Notes: generated by a model not told the origin, from the letters alone. 39,208 nucleotides of DNA from Bacteroidota bacterium (GCA_021824565.1 JAKAKL010000119.1:1-39208); one strand, 5' to 3'. Shown: positions 1 to 7,886, numbered from the stretch's first letter. Translations and numbers: made by a program.

Positions 1-254
1 AAAAGCCACCAGACTGGAATGGAAAAAATAAATAACTCGATAAATGATTTTTTACTGCGGCTGAATAACGAACTGCCTTTCCTCAAAAATACAATCGAGT
101 CCGCAGCCAGTATATATCCCAGCCACAATGGGAAAAAAGCCCACTGCGTTCTTAAGCCGTCAAGAGACCAGTTTAATGTCCAGAAAATAATAACGAGAAT
201 AATTCCGGTATATCCGCGCATCGGAATTTGTTTCAGCTTACTTAAATTAAGCAT
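1..254 (-). CDS. Partial integral membrane protein, family not recognised
   Basis: The minus strand is open from an ATG at 254 to the left edge, so only the N-terminal 84 or so residues are present. A GAGGG ribosome binding site lies just upstream of that ATG. The peptide begins MLNLSKLKQIPMRGY and has a hydrophobic helix (GIILVIIFWTLNW), a second one (FFPLWLGYILAADSIVFL) and the start of a third (FIELFIFSIPVWWL). It is therefore a polytopic inner-membrane protein. I do not recognise a specific family, although the pattern of aromatic and Trp residues looks like a conserved membrane protein. The plus-strand reading of the same bases is a shadow with no ribosome binding site. Confidence 0.6.
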   Translation of the reverse strand, partial: MLNLSKLKQIPMRGYTGIILVIIFWTLNWSLDGLRTQWAFFPLWLGYILAADSIVFLRKGSSLFSRSKKSFIELFIFSIPVWWL

Positions 255-389
255 TCAAATTCCCTCTGTCGGAAATTTGTTTTAAGCTGTATAGTCTCTT
301 TGCGCCGGAAGATAAGTTATTCATTCCGTTTCCTTATTTTATCAATTTTTCGGAATGAATTTACAAATTATTTTCTAAACCATAAATGT

Positions 390-1331
390 TTAAGCGTGGC
401 TCAAAGCCTTTATATTATTGACATACTCGATCGCGCCCAGCGCCGCAACTGTCCCGTCCGCAACGGCGGTGGTTATTTGCCTGTATCTTTTTTGAATTGA
501 ATCGCCCGCGGCAAATACTCCATGCTCGCTCGTCTCCAGATTTTCTTTCACAACGATCTCTTTCCGGTCGTTCAACTCAATCTTGCCTTCCAAAAATTCG
601 GTGTTCGGCTGATAGCCTATGAAAATAAAAACGCCGTCTATTTCCATTTCCGTGATTTCATGCGTGTTCTGATTTTCGATCAAAACTTTTTTAAGCGACT
701 CTTCGCCGATAAATTCTGCGATCTTCGATTCCATTACAAAATTTATTCTGGGATTATTCTCAGCTTCTTCAACGGCATGTTCAAACGCCTGGAAATTATC
801 AAACTGATGAACGATCGTCACTCGGCTTGCGTACTTCGTCAATGAGACAGCTTCTTCAAGTGCCGAGTTGCCTCCGCCGACTACAATTATATTTTTATCC
901 TGGAAAAAATCGCCGTCGCAGGTTGCGCAGTATGATATTCCCTTCCCTTTAAATTTGTCTTCGCCGGTGACATTTAAATTTCTCGACCTTCCGCCGGTAG
1001 CAACTATTATCGAGCTTGCGGAAAATATTTCTTTATTATTTATCTCAACCGTTTTAACGCCGCCTTTTAAATTCAGATCAGTAATTCTAACGTTAGATTT
1101 TATCTCGCACCCGAAGCTCTTCGCCTGGTTCTTCATAACGTTGGCAAGCTGGTAACCGGAAATCTTTTCGACGCCCGGGTAATTTGCTATTTCGTGCGTC
1201 AGGATAATTTGTCCGCCCGCAGTTCCTTCGTTAAGAATTAGTGTCTTCATCTTCGCGCGTGCAAGATAAATTCCGGCGGTTAAACCTGCCGGACCTCCGC
1301 CGATAACAATTACATCATAGATCTCGCTCAT
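390..1331 (-). CDS. trxB: Thioredoxin-disulfide reductase
   Basis: This flavoprotein uses NADPH to reduce oxidised thioredoxin in the cytoplasm. All hallmarks are present in 313 residues, the usual length. They are an N-terminal FAD-binding GGGPAG (about 11-16), the redox pair CATC (Cys135 and Cys138), a central NADPH-binding GGGNSA (about 152-157), and a C-terminal GVFAAGDS that contacts FAD. The start is well supported by AGGAGG about 7 nt upstream. It lies 16 nt downstream of a small thioredoxin-fold gene on the same strand. The two probably form one operon, and that neighbour is a likely partner or substrate. Confidence 0.95.
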   Translation of the reverse strand: MSEIYDVIVIGGGPAGLTAGIYLARAKMKTLILNEGTAGGQIILTHEIANYPGVEKISGYQLANVMKNQAKSFGCEIKSNVRITDLNLKGGVKTVEINNKEIFSASSIIVATGGRSRNLNVTGEDKFKGKGISYCATCDGDFFQDKNIIVVGGGNSALEEAVSLTKYASRVTIVHQFDNFQAFEHAVEEAENNPRINFVMESKIAEFIGEESLKKVLIENQNTHEITEMEIDGVFIFIGYQPNTEFLEGKIELNDRKEIVVKENLETSEHGVFAAGDSIQKRYRQITTAVADGTVAALGAIEYVNNIKALSHA

Positions 1332-1347
1332 TTCTGTCCCTCCTTTT

Positions 1348-1692
1348 TTACTTCTTAAATTCCTTATCGAGAATTTCTTTTACCTGTTCCATCGATTGTA
1401 TGCTGCTCGTTGCGTTAACAACTTTGCCGTTCTTATAATAAACCGTAAACGGCAGCCCAGCAAAGCCTCTGCACTCCGGCAGGTTTCTGATCGCTCTCGC
1501 GTCGGGCGAATCGAATTCCATATCTCTGAACGCAACGTGTGTGTATTCATCCCGCAATTCTTCCATTACGCCGTAGACCGGCACACACATCGGTCCCATC
1601 CTGCCGCAGCATACCATTACGTTTTCATTCTCCGTTATTTCTTTATTTAAGTCAGCTTCCGATAAAATGTGCTTTAAATTTGTCTGTAACAT
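1348..1692 (-). CDS. Thioredoxin-family protein with an atypical active site
   Basis: A 114-residue thioredoxin-fold protein encoded just upstream of trxB in the same operon. The C-terminal half fits the fold: GFAGLPFTVYYKNGK supplies the conserved cis-Pro strand, followed by a final helix. The active-site segment is unusual. Where thioredoxins have WCGPC this protein has CCGRMGPMCVPVY (residues 28-40). The CxxC is therefore missing, and the candidate redox cysteines are Cys28/Cys29 and Cys36, six or seven residues apart. The coupling to trxB suggests a dedicated electron acceptor of the reductase, perhaps a peroxide or disulfide reductase. That role is an inference. Confidence 0.8.
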   Translation of the reverse strand: MLQTNLKHILSEADLNKEITENENVMVCCGRMGPMCVPVYGVMEELRDEYTHVAFRDMEFDSPDARAIRNLPECRGFAGLPFTVYYKNGKVVNATSSIQSMEQVKEILDKEFKK

Positions 1693-1888
1693 TTTCTGTA
1701 CTCTCTTTTAGTTAATAAATTTTTAATTTCGGAAAGTGTGATGCAGCCAAAACAAATTCGTTTCAATTTATTATTTTGCTTTGCATGACAATTCGTATAT
1801 GGATTATTTTCTATATTAGGTTAGAATAAATAAGAAATTACTTCAGCCGGGTTCTTTAATTATTAATGCAAGATGAATCACAGCAATT

Positions 1889-1896
1889 TATATTTG
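1889..1896 (+). promoter_or_regulatory. Possible Bacteroidota -7 promoter element
   Basis: TATATTTG matches the TAnnTTTG -7 element and lies 38 nt before the ATG at 1934. There is no clear TTG at the expected distance upstream, so only half of the promoter is supported. Confidence 0.3.
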
Positions 1897-1933
1897 TATC
1901 AAATAAATTTAATTAATCAGTAGTGCCGATAGA

Positions 1934-2254
1934 ATGGAAACTAAAATCAGCAGGAACAAATTGAATAGAATAAATAAATTAATCGAAAGCGATTATCCGG
2001 TCTTTTTGAATTTTATGAAAGCTAAGTTCCCCCTCTTTCATAATTCAAATATATTTTACCGAGATCTTCAATTCGGACTTATTAAGTTCCTTGAGAAGAA
2101 AGGACAAAAAGTCTCTTCGGTTGAAGCCCAGCGCTTAGCTGACGACATCGGAAAGAACCTGGAAGAAAAAGGTATTTTTACAAGAGTAAATAATTCCGGC
2201 TGGAGACTTAATTATCCCGAATTCACCACAACTAAACCAGGCGATCCGCTTTAA
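1934..2254 (+). CDS. Conserved-looking small protein of unknown function
   Basis: A 106-residue soluble protein with no signal peptide or membrane helix. It is rich in Lys and Asn at the N-terminus and appears largely helical (IESDYPVFLNFMKAKFPLF; EAQRLADDIGKNLEEKGIF). It ends in a Pro/Thr tail. I do not recognise the family. It lies 16 nt upstream of the A-type Fe-S assembly gene on the same strand, so the two are probably cotranscribed. Together with the proper ORF length, this argues for a real gene. A link to Fe-S assembly is only contextual. Confidence 0.65.
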   Translation: METKISRNKLNRINKLIESDYPVFLNFMKAKFPLFHNSNIFYRDLQFGLIKFLEKKGQKVSSVEAQRLADDIGKNLEEKGIFTRVNNSGWRLNYPEFTTTKPGDPL

Positions 2255-2270
2255 AATAAAGGATTTCAAT

Positions 2271-2621
2271 ATGCCAGATATGCAAATAGAATCAGAAATA
2301 AAAATTACTGAAAAAGCTTCCGGAGAAGTAAAAAAGATCATGCAAGAAAATAATATCCCGGAAGGCTACGGGCTTCGCGTCGGCGTTAAAGGCGGCGGCT
2401 GCTCCGGCTTGACTTATACTCTCGGCTTCGACGGCGAACAGAAAGACGGCGACACCGTTATCGAAGCTAACGGTATTAAATTATTAGTAGACGGCAAAAG
2501 CCTGTTCTACTTATCCGGTACCGAATTGGATTTTACCGACGGCTTGAACGGCAAAGGCTTTGTGTTCAATAACCCTAACGCCGTTAAAACTTGCGGCTGC
2601 GGCGAATCCTTCGGCGTGTAA
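2271..2621 (+). CDS. iscA: A-type iron-sulfur cluster assembly protein (IscA/ErpA/SufA family)
   Basis: This HesB/IscA-type carrier accepts and passes on Fe-S clusters to apoproteins. The 116 residues contain the three invariant cysteines in the family spacing: Cys44 in GGGCSG, then Cys108 and Cys110 in TCGCGESF near the C-terminus. The start at 2271 has AAGGA 8 nt upstream. A second in-frame ATG lies 9 nt later. No other Isc or Suf genes are in the window, so its assignment to a particular system is open. Likely clients nearby include the [4Fe-4S] enzymes CysH and CysI, but that is inference. Confidence 0.9.
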   Translation: MPDMQIESEIKITEKASGEVKKIMQENNIPEGYGLRVGVKGGGCSGLTYTLGFDGEQKDGDTVIEANGIKLLVDGKSLFYLSGTELDFTDGLNGKGFVFNNPNAVKTCGCGESFGV

Positions 2622-2673
2622 ATGAATTTAACTAATAATTTTTTTTTATTAACAATACATAAGGAGCTGTGAA

Positions 2674-3282
2674 ATGGGAAAGTTTGAACTTCCTAAATTA
2701 CCTTACCAGTATGATGCGCTGGAACCTTACATCGATAAGATGACTATGGAAATCCATTATACAAAACATCATAATGCGTACGTTACAAATTTAAATAACG
2801 CTGTTACAGGCACCGACCTGGAAAAGAAATCACTCGAAGAATTACTCGCTTCTGCTTCTAAAGTACCGGCGGCTGTTAGGAACAACGGAGGCGGTCATTA
2901 TAATCACTCCATGTTCTGGACTCTTATGAAAAAAGGCGGCGGCGGTACCCCTGCCGGTAAATTAGCAGATGCTATTAACGCTGCTTTTTCTTCCTTCGCC
3001 GAATTTAAAGCTAAATTCTCTAACGCTGCCGCTACAAGATTCGGCTCCGGATGGGCGTGGCTTATTGTTCAGGATGGAAAGCTCGTTGTTTCTTCAACTC
3101 CGAACCAGGATAATCCTTTAATGGATGTTGCTGACGTTAAAGGTACACCAATCCTCGGTCTCGATGTTTGGGAACACGCTTACTATCTCAAATATCAGAA
3201 CCGCAGACCTGAATATATCGAGAACTGGTGGAACGTTATTAACTGGGACGCAGTCGCTGAAAGGTTCTCAGCAGCTAAGTAA
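2674..3282 (+). CDS. sod: Superoxide dismutase, Fe/Mn family (Mn-like signature)
   Basis: Converts superoxide to oxygen and hydrogen peroxide. The 202 residues include the four metal ligands His28, His78 (HYNHSMFW), Asp164 and His168 ([11 protein letters not shown]). GGGHYNH and the Gln in NQDNPLM (about 145) are the arrangement usual in Mn enzymes, whereas Fe enzymes place the Gln earlier. Mn use, or cambialism, is therefore likely but not proven. There is no signal peptide, so it is cytoplasmic. AAGGAG precedes the start, and a strong terminator follows at 3311. Confidence 0.95.
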   Translation: MGKFELPKLPYQYDALEPYIDKMTMEIHYTKHHNAYVTNLNNAVTGTDLEKKSLEELLASASKVPAAVRNNGGGHYNHSMFWTLMKKGGGGTPAGKLADAINAAFSSFAEFKAKFSNAAATRFGSGWAWLIVQDGKLVVSSTPNQDNPLMDVADVKGTPILGLDVWEHAYYLKYQNRRPEYIENWWNVINWDAVAERFSAAK

Positions 3283-3310
3283 AACTAATTTGACCCTGAT
3301 TCCCTTATTC

Positions 3311-3346
3311 AACCGCTTCGCTTTTACTAGTGAAGCGGTTTTTATT
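3311..3346 (+). terminator. Rho-independent terminator after the superoxide dismutase gene
   Basis: A perfect 9-bp stem (AACCGCTTC / GAAGCGGTT) with a 12-nt loop is followed by a T-rich run, 28 nt after the sod stop codon. Confidence 0.85.
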
Positions 3347-3375
3347 TGTATAAGCTACTTGTTACTCGTTGCTTG

Positions 3376-3831
3376 TTACTTCTTCGTAAATCCCGTCATT
3401 TCAGTTCCATCAGCGTAACATACAATTACCGTCTCCTTATGTCCCTTCTTTAAACCAATCCAGTAGTGAATACTTTTATCCTGCGCTTTTGGCGATAGTT
3501 TCATTTCATAAGTCTGCACGATTGAATAACCTTTATAATACGTCTTTAAATGATCCTTTACTGCTTCGGGCAATTTGCGTTTATGTATTTCAGTCATTAT
3601 GGAAAACAAAGTATCCGCGTTAAATCCGGCATGTATTCTCTTCCCTTTTATTTTAAATGAAGCGTCTATTTTGCCTTCATCATGCGAAGACCATTTAACC
3701 GCCTTTGCGTCCGGGTAAAGACTTTTCAATTCCGCTTTCACTTTGCTTGAAACATTAACCTCGCCTTTATTCTGTGCAATAACAGAAATTGCCATTAGCG
3801 CAATGCTGATTGTTAATAATAATTGCTTCAT
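3376..3831 (-). CDS. Exported PepSY-like (DUF2874-type) protein
   Basis: A 151-residue protein with a clear Sec signal peptide (MKQLLLTISIALMAISVIAQ, cut near 19-20). The remainder resembles the PepSY-like periplasmic proteins common in Bacteroidota. It has a segment on the pattern of LYPDAKAVKWSSHDEGKIDASF, then strands with alternating charged residues, and ends AYADGTEM-like (CYADGTEMTGFTKK). The mature product is expected in the periplasm or at the outer surface. AAGGAG precedes the ATG. The family role is unclear. Assignment is from the overall pattern, not from catalytic residues. Confidence 0.65.
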   Translation of the reverse strand: MKQLLLTISIALMAISVIAQNKGEVNVSSKVKAELKSLYPDAKAVKWSSHDEGKIDASFKIKGKRIHAGFNADTLFSIMTEIHKRKLPEAVKDHLKTYYKGYSIVQTYEMKLSPKAQDKSIHYWIGLKKGHKETVIVCYADGTEMTGFTKK

Positions 3832-3898
3832 AATTTTACTCCTTTATGATTATACTAATTTGTCATTTTACTTACATGCCAGTACGCCAACAGGATCA

Positions 3899-3913
3899 TG
3901 CGCCTTTGGCGCA
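3899..3913. repeat. GCC-TTT-GGC hairpin
   Basis: A perfect 6-bp hairpin TGCGCC-TTT-GGCGCA. It has the same core and TTT loop as the inner hairpins of the repeats at 4594 and 7157. Confidence 0.45.
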
Positions 3914-3940
3914 CTAAAGAGGTTATACACCTCCACGTTT

Positions 3941-4222
3941 TTAAATTCTATTTCTTAGTTCTTGATCTATTCTTTCATTTAATATGATTTTTATTAAAGA
4001 CTGATATGGGACATCTCTTTTGTTTGCAAGCATTTTAAGTCCATCGATTAAATGCTCAGGCAATCTTATCGATATTGTTTTTGTAGATGGTTTTAAGTTT
4101 GAAAAATTTATTCTCTTAGCTTTTGCCCAATCTACATATTCAGTAGAATCGGCTTTAGTCCAAAACTTCCTTTCCTCATTTTCGGTCTTAAACTTCGGAA
4201 TCTTTTTTAACTTCTTCATCAT
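3941..4222 (-). CDS. CopG/BrnA-type antitoxin
   Basis: A 93-residue antitoxin of the CopG-antitoxin kind found with BrnT toxins. The N-terminus has the family pattern KKIPKFKTENEERKFW, then DSTEYVDWAKA. The C-terminal half is a ribbon-helix-helix (STKTISIRLPEHLIDGLKMLA, then VPYQSLIKIILNERI). The N-terminal region would cover the toxin, and the RHH would bind the operon operator. Its start overlaps the end of the upstream toxin gene by 35 nt, so the two are translationally coupled. Confidence 0.85.
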   Translation of the reverse strand: MMKKLKKIPKFKTENEERKFWTKADSTEYVDWAKAKRINFSNLKPSTKTISIRLPEHLIDGLKMLANKRDVPYQSLIKIILNERIDQELRNRI

Positions 4223-4505
4223 ATAACTCTCTTTCTTTTTTGCTCATGTTTCTCGCTGAAATAACGCGTACTAAATTTTTTCTTACTGTAAAAACAACAA
4301 ATAATTTTCTATCCATATCTGTCTTTCCAATTAAAAACCATCTTTTTTCCGATTCGGAATGTTTTTCATCATCTGTGACAATTAGCGGGCAATTAAAAAA
4401 TACTTGTTCAGATTCAGTCTTAGATACTTTATGCTTCAGCCAATTTTTTTCAGAATTAGCTTCATCCCAATCGAATCCCTCGCAACTTTCAAATACATTC
4501 TTCAT
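4188..4505 (-). CDS. brnT: BrnT-family ribonuclease toxin
   Basis: A 105-residue RelE-fold toxin of the BrnT family, expected to cleave RNA in starved or stressed cells. The N-terminal FDWDEANSEKNWLKH is the characteristic BrnT opening, and the C-terminal VFTVRKNLVRVISARNMSKKERELY is the characteristic BrnT ending. As in other BrnTA operons, the toxin gene comes first and the antitoxin second. Upstream lie paired TTGTATA repeats that are likely operator half-sites. Confidence 0.85.
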   Translation of the reverse strand: MKNVFESCEGFDWDEANSEKNWLKHKVSKTESEQVFFNCPLIVTDDEKHSESEKRWFLIGKTDMDRKLFVVFTVRKNLVRVISARNMSKKERELYDEEVKKDSEV

Positions 4506-4510
4506 TTATC

Positions 4511-4536
4511 TTTGTATATAAATATTGTATACACAA
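4511..4536 (-). promoter_or_regulatory. Possible brnTA operator
   Basis: The 30 nt before the toxin start contain two TTGTATA direct repeats spaced 13 nt apart. On the minus strand the second reads as a near-palindromic TTGTGTATACAA. An RHH antitoxin would be expected to bind such a site. Prediction only. Confidence 0.35.
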
Positions 4537-4593
4537 TTTTAATGAAATGATTACAAACGGTCAAGTTACAAAGATGAATTTGCTGAGTATATA

Positions 4594-4664
4594 ACAATTT
4601 CTATCTTACGCAATAGTTTGAGCCGGCTGCTCAACAGCCTTTGGCTGAAAATAAAATAGATATT
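4594..4664. repeat. Palindromic intergenic repeat, copy A
   Basis: A 71-bp element. The outer arm is ACAATTTCTATCTTA, followed by two stacked small hairpins, GAGC-CGGCT-GCTC and CAGCC-TTT-GGCTG, and then an AT-rich right arm ending ATAGATATT. A closely similar element lies at 7157-7230, and a version without the inner hairpins lies at 5469-5510. All are between accessory genes. Confidence 0.7.
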
Positions 4665-4721
4665 CTGCCTGACATCTTCGTCTGCGGCGATGTCCGGTTG
4701 TAACCTGATCATATTGCTTCT

Positions 4722-5141
4722 TTACTTTTGTTGAAAACTTTTTAAATATTCTTCTGCTGTTGCTATTGGAATGTTACTTTTCCTGTAATCTGATTTATTC
4801 CTGGTCAATATTATAGATATTCCATTATTTACGGCGGTGAAATATTGAATTGCGTCTTCAAAATCTGTGAAATCAGAGTTTAATGATTGCTCAATTATTC
4901 TTTCATCAACCGGTAAAATATTTATTAGCGTTTTCAATTTTCTTAAACTTTTAAGCGCGGATAAGTTGGATGAGTTTCTTCTTAGGATGTAATGAAGGTT
5001 TGCGAAAACTATTGGCGAGGTATATCCGGTTATTTTTTGTTGATCAATTAACGTGAACAACTTTGCCGCGTAAATGTAATTTGGTTCTCTTTTGGCTAGT
5101 AGATCTAAAATGATGTCTGAATCAACAAAGACCTTTTTCAT
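4722..5141 (-). CDS. PIN-domain toxin (VapC-like)
   Basis: A 139-residue PIN nuclease, the toxin of a type II pair. The acidic residues of the active site are visible: VDSDIILDLL at the N-terminus, DFEDAIQYFTA in the middle, and ILTRNKSDY towards the end. These resemble the PIN_3 subgroup. Its ATG overlaps the stop of the upstream DUF6364-type gene by 4 nt, the usual coupling of antitoxin and toxin. The target RNA cannot be told from sequence. Confidence 0.85.
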   Translation of the reverse strand: MKKVFVDSDIILDLLAKREPNYIYAAKLFTLIDQQKITGYTSPIVFANLHYILRRNSSNLSALKSLRKLKTLINILPVDERIIEQSLNSDFTDFEDAIQYFTAVNNGISIILTRNKSDYRKSNIPIATAEEYLKSFQQK

Positions 5142-5389
5142 TTGGAATATTTTTCCTCTATATGCTTACCGTATGCCTCTTTAATATTTATACCTCCCGC
5201 TAAATTTATAATTCCGGATAATTCTAAAATATTAGGAGAAATTTCAATCTCATCCGTCGTTTCCTTATTCGAAATCATGTTGAAATAGTTCTCAACAATT
5301 CCGGAGAGGCTCTGTTTATTTTTCCTCGCGTACTTTTTAGCTTTTTCAATTGCTCTTTTATTTAATTTTAAAGTTAATTTTGAATTCAT
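5138..5389 (-). CDS. DUF6364-type antitoxin
   Basis: An 83-residue antitoxin. The N-terminal half is a short RHH-like unit (KLTLKLNKRAIEKAKKYARKN, then LSGIVENYFNMI), as in DUF6364 proteins next to PIN toxins. The acidic C-terminal tail (ETTDEIEISPNILELSG, then IKEAYGKHIEEKYSK) is the likely toxin-binding part. GAGGA lies 6 nt before the ATG. The upstream region holds nested palindromes suited to autoregulation. Confidence 0.8.
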   Translation of the reverse strand: MNSKLTLKLNKRAIEKAKKYARKNKQSLSGIVENYFNMISNKETTDEIEISPNILELSGIINLAGGINIKEAYGKHIEEKYSK

Positions 5390-5401
5390 TTCGTCCTCGC
5401 C

Positions 5402-5430
5402 TACGTATTTTTATGTATCAAAGATACGTA
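5402..5430 (-). promoter_or_regulatory. Likely operator of the PIN toxin-antitoxin pair
   Basis: Two TACGTA palindromes (5402-5407 and 5425-5430) flank a perfect GTATC-AAA-GATAC inverted repeat, 13 to 40 nt upstream of the antitoxin start. This fits an RHH autorepressor site. Confidence 0.4.
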
Positions 5431-5468
5431 CTGTTGATTTTAACTTCAATGCATTCTAACGCAATATG

Positions 5469-5510
5469 ACAATTTCTATCTTACGCACTGTAAATTAAAA
5501 ATAGATTGTG
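5469..5510. repeat. Palindromic intergenic repeat, copy B (short form)
   Basis: A 42-bp element with the same arms as copies A and C (ACAATTTCTATCTTACGCA on the left, AAAATAGATTGTG on the right). It lacks the two GC-rich inner hairpins. A separate GTCTC-ATGCG-GAGAC hairpin follows at 5523-5537. The rest of 5390-5648 shows no gene. Confidence 0.6.
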
Positions 5511-5648
5511 CTTACTTACCCCGTCTCATGCGGAGACTAACTTACCCGACAATTTCTAAAAAAGTCGAATACGTCCTCTTTGACTGGAAATCAAGTCGAG
5601 GCATGAATTCGCTGTCCGCATGATTGCCCAGTTATGCAATGTTTCGTA

Positions 5649-7127
5649 CTAGTAGTTAACACTATCATAAAACTTTCTGTACAACTTCAAATAATCTTGA
5701 GGTTCAAATTTTTGCCCACCTTTAAATCCATGTACCATCGTTGATAAATATTTGCTGGCTTCAATCTTTTCCTTTGGTGTTCCTACCCATAATAATCCAA
5801 CTGCATCCAGATACTTAATTTTTGGCAGAACATCTTTCCACACCTTTTCCCAATCTGACTTAGGGAGTAATTGTGTTCCCATAATAGCAGGACCAAAGCC
5901 TAATTCACGTAATAATATTTTTGTTTTAGAATCGGAAGGATTATTGTAATATCTATCAAAAATTTCTTTTTCAAATTCTTTTGAGTTTAATCTTTCCATT
6001 CCGTCATAATTCGCATTAGTAAACCAAGATTCCCATTTGATTATTTTATTAAAGTTTTGACCTGACAATAATTCTAAAGATTCATTCGCTTCATTATAAT
6101 ACTTTTCAGCTAATGCTCCAGTTAAATTATTCTGTATATATTGTAATCTCTCAATATCTGCTTTAATTATATTTATACTAAATATGTTTCTTAGATTATG
6201 GCTTTGCGCAATATTTTCATTCCTAATAATAAATCCATCGTAATTCTGCGGTTGCATCCTATTCCATGGAATATCATCACTATATATAAATATATCAGAA
6301 TCCATAGCACTGGCAAACTGTGAGTTCTCAAGCATTTGCTTAGAAGCAAAACCTTGACTTATTATTAATACAGAATCACGTCCAAATCTTTTTTTAAGAT
6401 AATGAGCTAAATAATATCCTTTCGTTTCAGAATCCGGTACAATATTGCCTACATTTTTGTGTACGTAATTCTTAATAAGGTGAGAACCACCATAGAATAT
6501 TATCGCTTTCCTATTTTTATTTTTATCTAAGTAAGCAATAATATTATGTGAAGTTAAACTATCTCTTAAATTTATAAAATATTTTATCCCCTCAATTTTT
6601 GAGAATTGATATTTCTTGGGACTATCGAACACATTAAAAGCTTCTCCTCCGAATAAATCAAAATTTATTTTGTGATGAAAACTTTTATCTTCATTAATTT
6701 TCTTAATCTTTGCTGCTAATGATTTTAAGTCAGCACAGAACTCAAGCCATTCCATAGTATTATAAGGTAACCAGAATTTAATTAATGGTTCATAATCTCC
6801 ATTTAATAAAAACTTTTTTAGATTTGATATCTCTTGTGTATCCGCTTCCAGCACCAAAGATAGGTTGTAGATTTTAGATTGACCACTTTTAACTTTGTCT
6901 GTCCATTCATTCATCAACCAAATTAAGCTTTTATATGGTAATGCATATCCATGTGAGAAATCAGCAAGCATTATTATTTTTTTATTTGCAAATTGGTCTA
7001 TTATATATGCATTGGGATGAGTATAATATTTTTGATTTTTTACTCCGCAATAAATGGAGGAAGTTGAAATGATTAATAAAAATGTAACCCTCATTAAAAT
7101 ATTGCTAAATAAATAAGTTATTTTCAC
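5649..7127 (-). CDS. Exported protein resembling the erythromycin esterase / ChaN-like fold
   Basis: A protein of about 492 residues from a GTG at 7127, which has AGAGGTGG just upstream; an ATG at 7160 is possible but lacks a site. The N-terminus carries a hydrophobic signal segment (MRVTFLLIISTSSIYC). The Cys could be a lipobox, although Tyr before it is atypical. Features recalling EreA-type proteins are IIMLADFSHG near the mature N-terminus, an acidic VLEAD strand, and IIFYGGSHLIKN in the middle. They correspond to the His, Glu and His positions of that fold. Function is unknown and the link is pattern-based. It stands alone between toxin-antitoxin pairs and is AT-richer than the housekeeping genes. 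Confidence 0.55.
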   Translation of the reverse strand: MKITYLFSNILMRVTFLLIISTSSIYCGVKNQKYYTHPNAYIIDQFANKKIIMLADFSHGYALPYKSLIWLMNEWTDKVKSGQSKIYNLSLVLEADTQEISNLKKFLLNGDYEPLIKFWLPYNTMEWLEFCADLKSLAAKIKKINEDKSFHHKINFDLFGGEAFNVFDSPKKYQFSKIEGIKYFINLRDSLTSHNIIAYLDKNKNRKAIIFYGGSHLIKNYVHKNVGNIVPDSETKGYYLAHYLKKRFGRDSVLIISQGFASKQMLENSQFASAMDSDIFIYSDDIPWNRMQPQNYDGFIIRNENIAQSHNLRNIFSINIIKADIERLQYIQNNLTGALAEKYYNEANESLELLSGQNFNKIIKWESWFTNANYDGMERLNSKEFEKEIFDRYYNNPSDSKTKILLRELGFGPAIMGTQLLPKSDWEKVWKDVLPKIKYLDAVGLLWVGTPKEKIEASKYLSTMVHGFKGGQKFEPQDYLKLYRKFYDSVNY

Positions 7128-7156
7128 TTTCCCACCTCTATATTTTGAATTGCCTA

Positions 7157-7230
7157 ACAATTTCTATTTTACTTGCTGTTTGAGCCGGCGGCTCATCAGC
7201 CTTTGGCTGAAATTAAAAATAAATATTGTG
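7157..7230. repeat. Palindromic intergenic repeat, copy C
   Basis: A 74-bp element with outer inverted arms ACAATTTCTATTTTA and TAAAAATAAATATTGT. These enclose the hairpins GAGCC-GGC-GGCTC and CAGCC-TTT-GGCTG. It is closely similar to copy A over its whole length. Confidence 0.7.
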
Positions 7231-7280
7231 CCTTCCAGTCTTATAAACCGGCGCCTGCAAATTCATCGCATTAACTCCGG

Positions 7281-7562
7281 CTATACAGCTTTTTTACGCC
7301 GTGAAGGTTTTAATTCCCCTTTATTATATTTATGAATAATGCTTGAAATTAATGTTTGATAGGGAATTCCTTCTTCTACCGCTTTTACTTGTATATCGTG
7401 ATAATCTTTGGAAGTTAAACGGATATTAATTCTTTTATTTTTGGTAATGCTTTCCTTTGCCGCTGTTACATAGACTTTCTGGTCTTTCTTTTTAATCGGC
7501 TTCCATTCACCTCTATTGTACGATTCTATTAATTCCTTTTCTTCTTTATCCGTGTATTTCAT
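7281..7562 (-). CDS. CopG-type antitoxin
   Basis: A 93-residue antitoxin. It opens MKYTDKEEKELIESYNRGEWKP, a pattern common among antitoxins of BrnT-like toxins. A ribbon-helix-helix follows (KRINIRLTSKDYHDIQVKA, then IPYQTLISSIIHKYNKGEL). The C-terminus is basic (KPSRRKKAV). Only 2 nt separate it from the preceding toxin gene, so the two form one operon in toxin-first order. Confidence 0.85.
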   Translation of the reverse strand: MKYTDKEEKELIESYNRGEWKPIKKKDQKVYVTAAKESITKNKRINIRLTSKDYHDIQVKAVEEGIPYQTLISSIIHKYNKGELKPSRRKKAV

Positions 7563-7564
7563 GT

Positions 7565-7849
7565 CTAATCCTCGTCTTCTTTCCTTAAATACTTTTTGGT
7601 CGCTTCTCTGCTGGGATAAATTGTCTTTAGATAATATTTCTTTTCATCTTCGACAAATGGAACTATGTATGCATAATCTCTAACATTTACAATAAACATT
7701 TTTTGATTCGGATATCTGTCCTTATTAGGATGTTCAACTACTTCTAATAATTTATTATTTGAGAGAGATAAAACAATCTCCTCAAAAGATATATTCCTCG
7801 TTTCCTTTAAGAGATTATTTTTCTTTTCATCCCAGGCAAAATATTTCAT
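7565..7849 (-). CDS. BrnT-like toxin
   Basis: A 94-residue toxin. MKYFAWDEKKNNLLKETRN is a BrnT-style opening (aromatic, Asp, Lys-Asn). The ISFEEIVLSL helix and the C-terminal YYLKTIYPSREATKKYL correspond to the catalytic end of the RelE/BrnT fold. It differs considerably from the brnT at 4188, so the pairs are independent acquisitions, not a local duplication. AAGGA lies 11 nt upstream of the ATG. Confidence 0.75.
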   Translation of the reverse strand: MKYFAWDEKKNNLLKETRNISFEEIVLSLSNNKLLEVVEHPNKDRYPNQKMFIVNVRDYAYIVPFVEDEKKYYLKTIYPSREATKKYLRKEDED

Positions 7850-7865
7850 TTATCAATTTTCCTTA

Positions 7866-7886
7866 TTGTGTGCCTATTTGACACAA
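7866..7886 (-). promoter_or_regulatory. Inverted-repeat operator before the second BrnT-like pair
   Basis: TTGTGT and ACACAA form a perfect 6-bp inverted repeat with a 9-nt spacer, 17 nt upstream of the toxin start. The half-site also occurs upstream of the first brnT pair. Confidence 0.4.

Noticed and set aside
19-285. 88-codon plus-strand ORF at the left edge
   Set aside because: The minus strand encodes a membrane protein with a ribosome binding site over the same bases.
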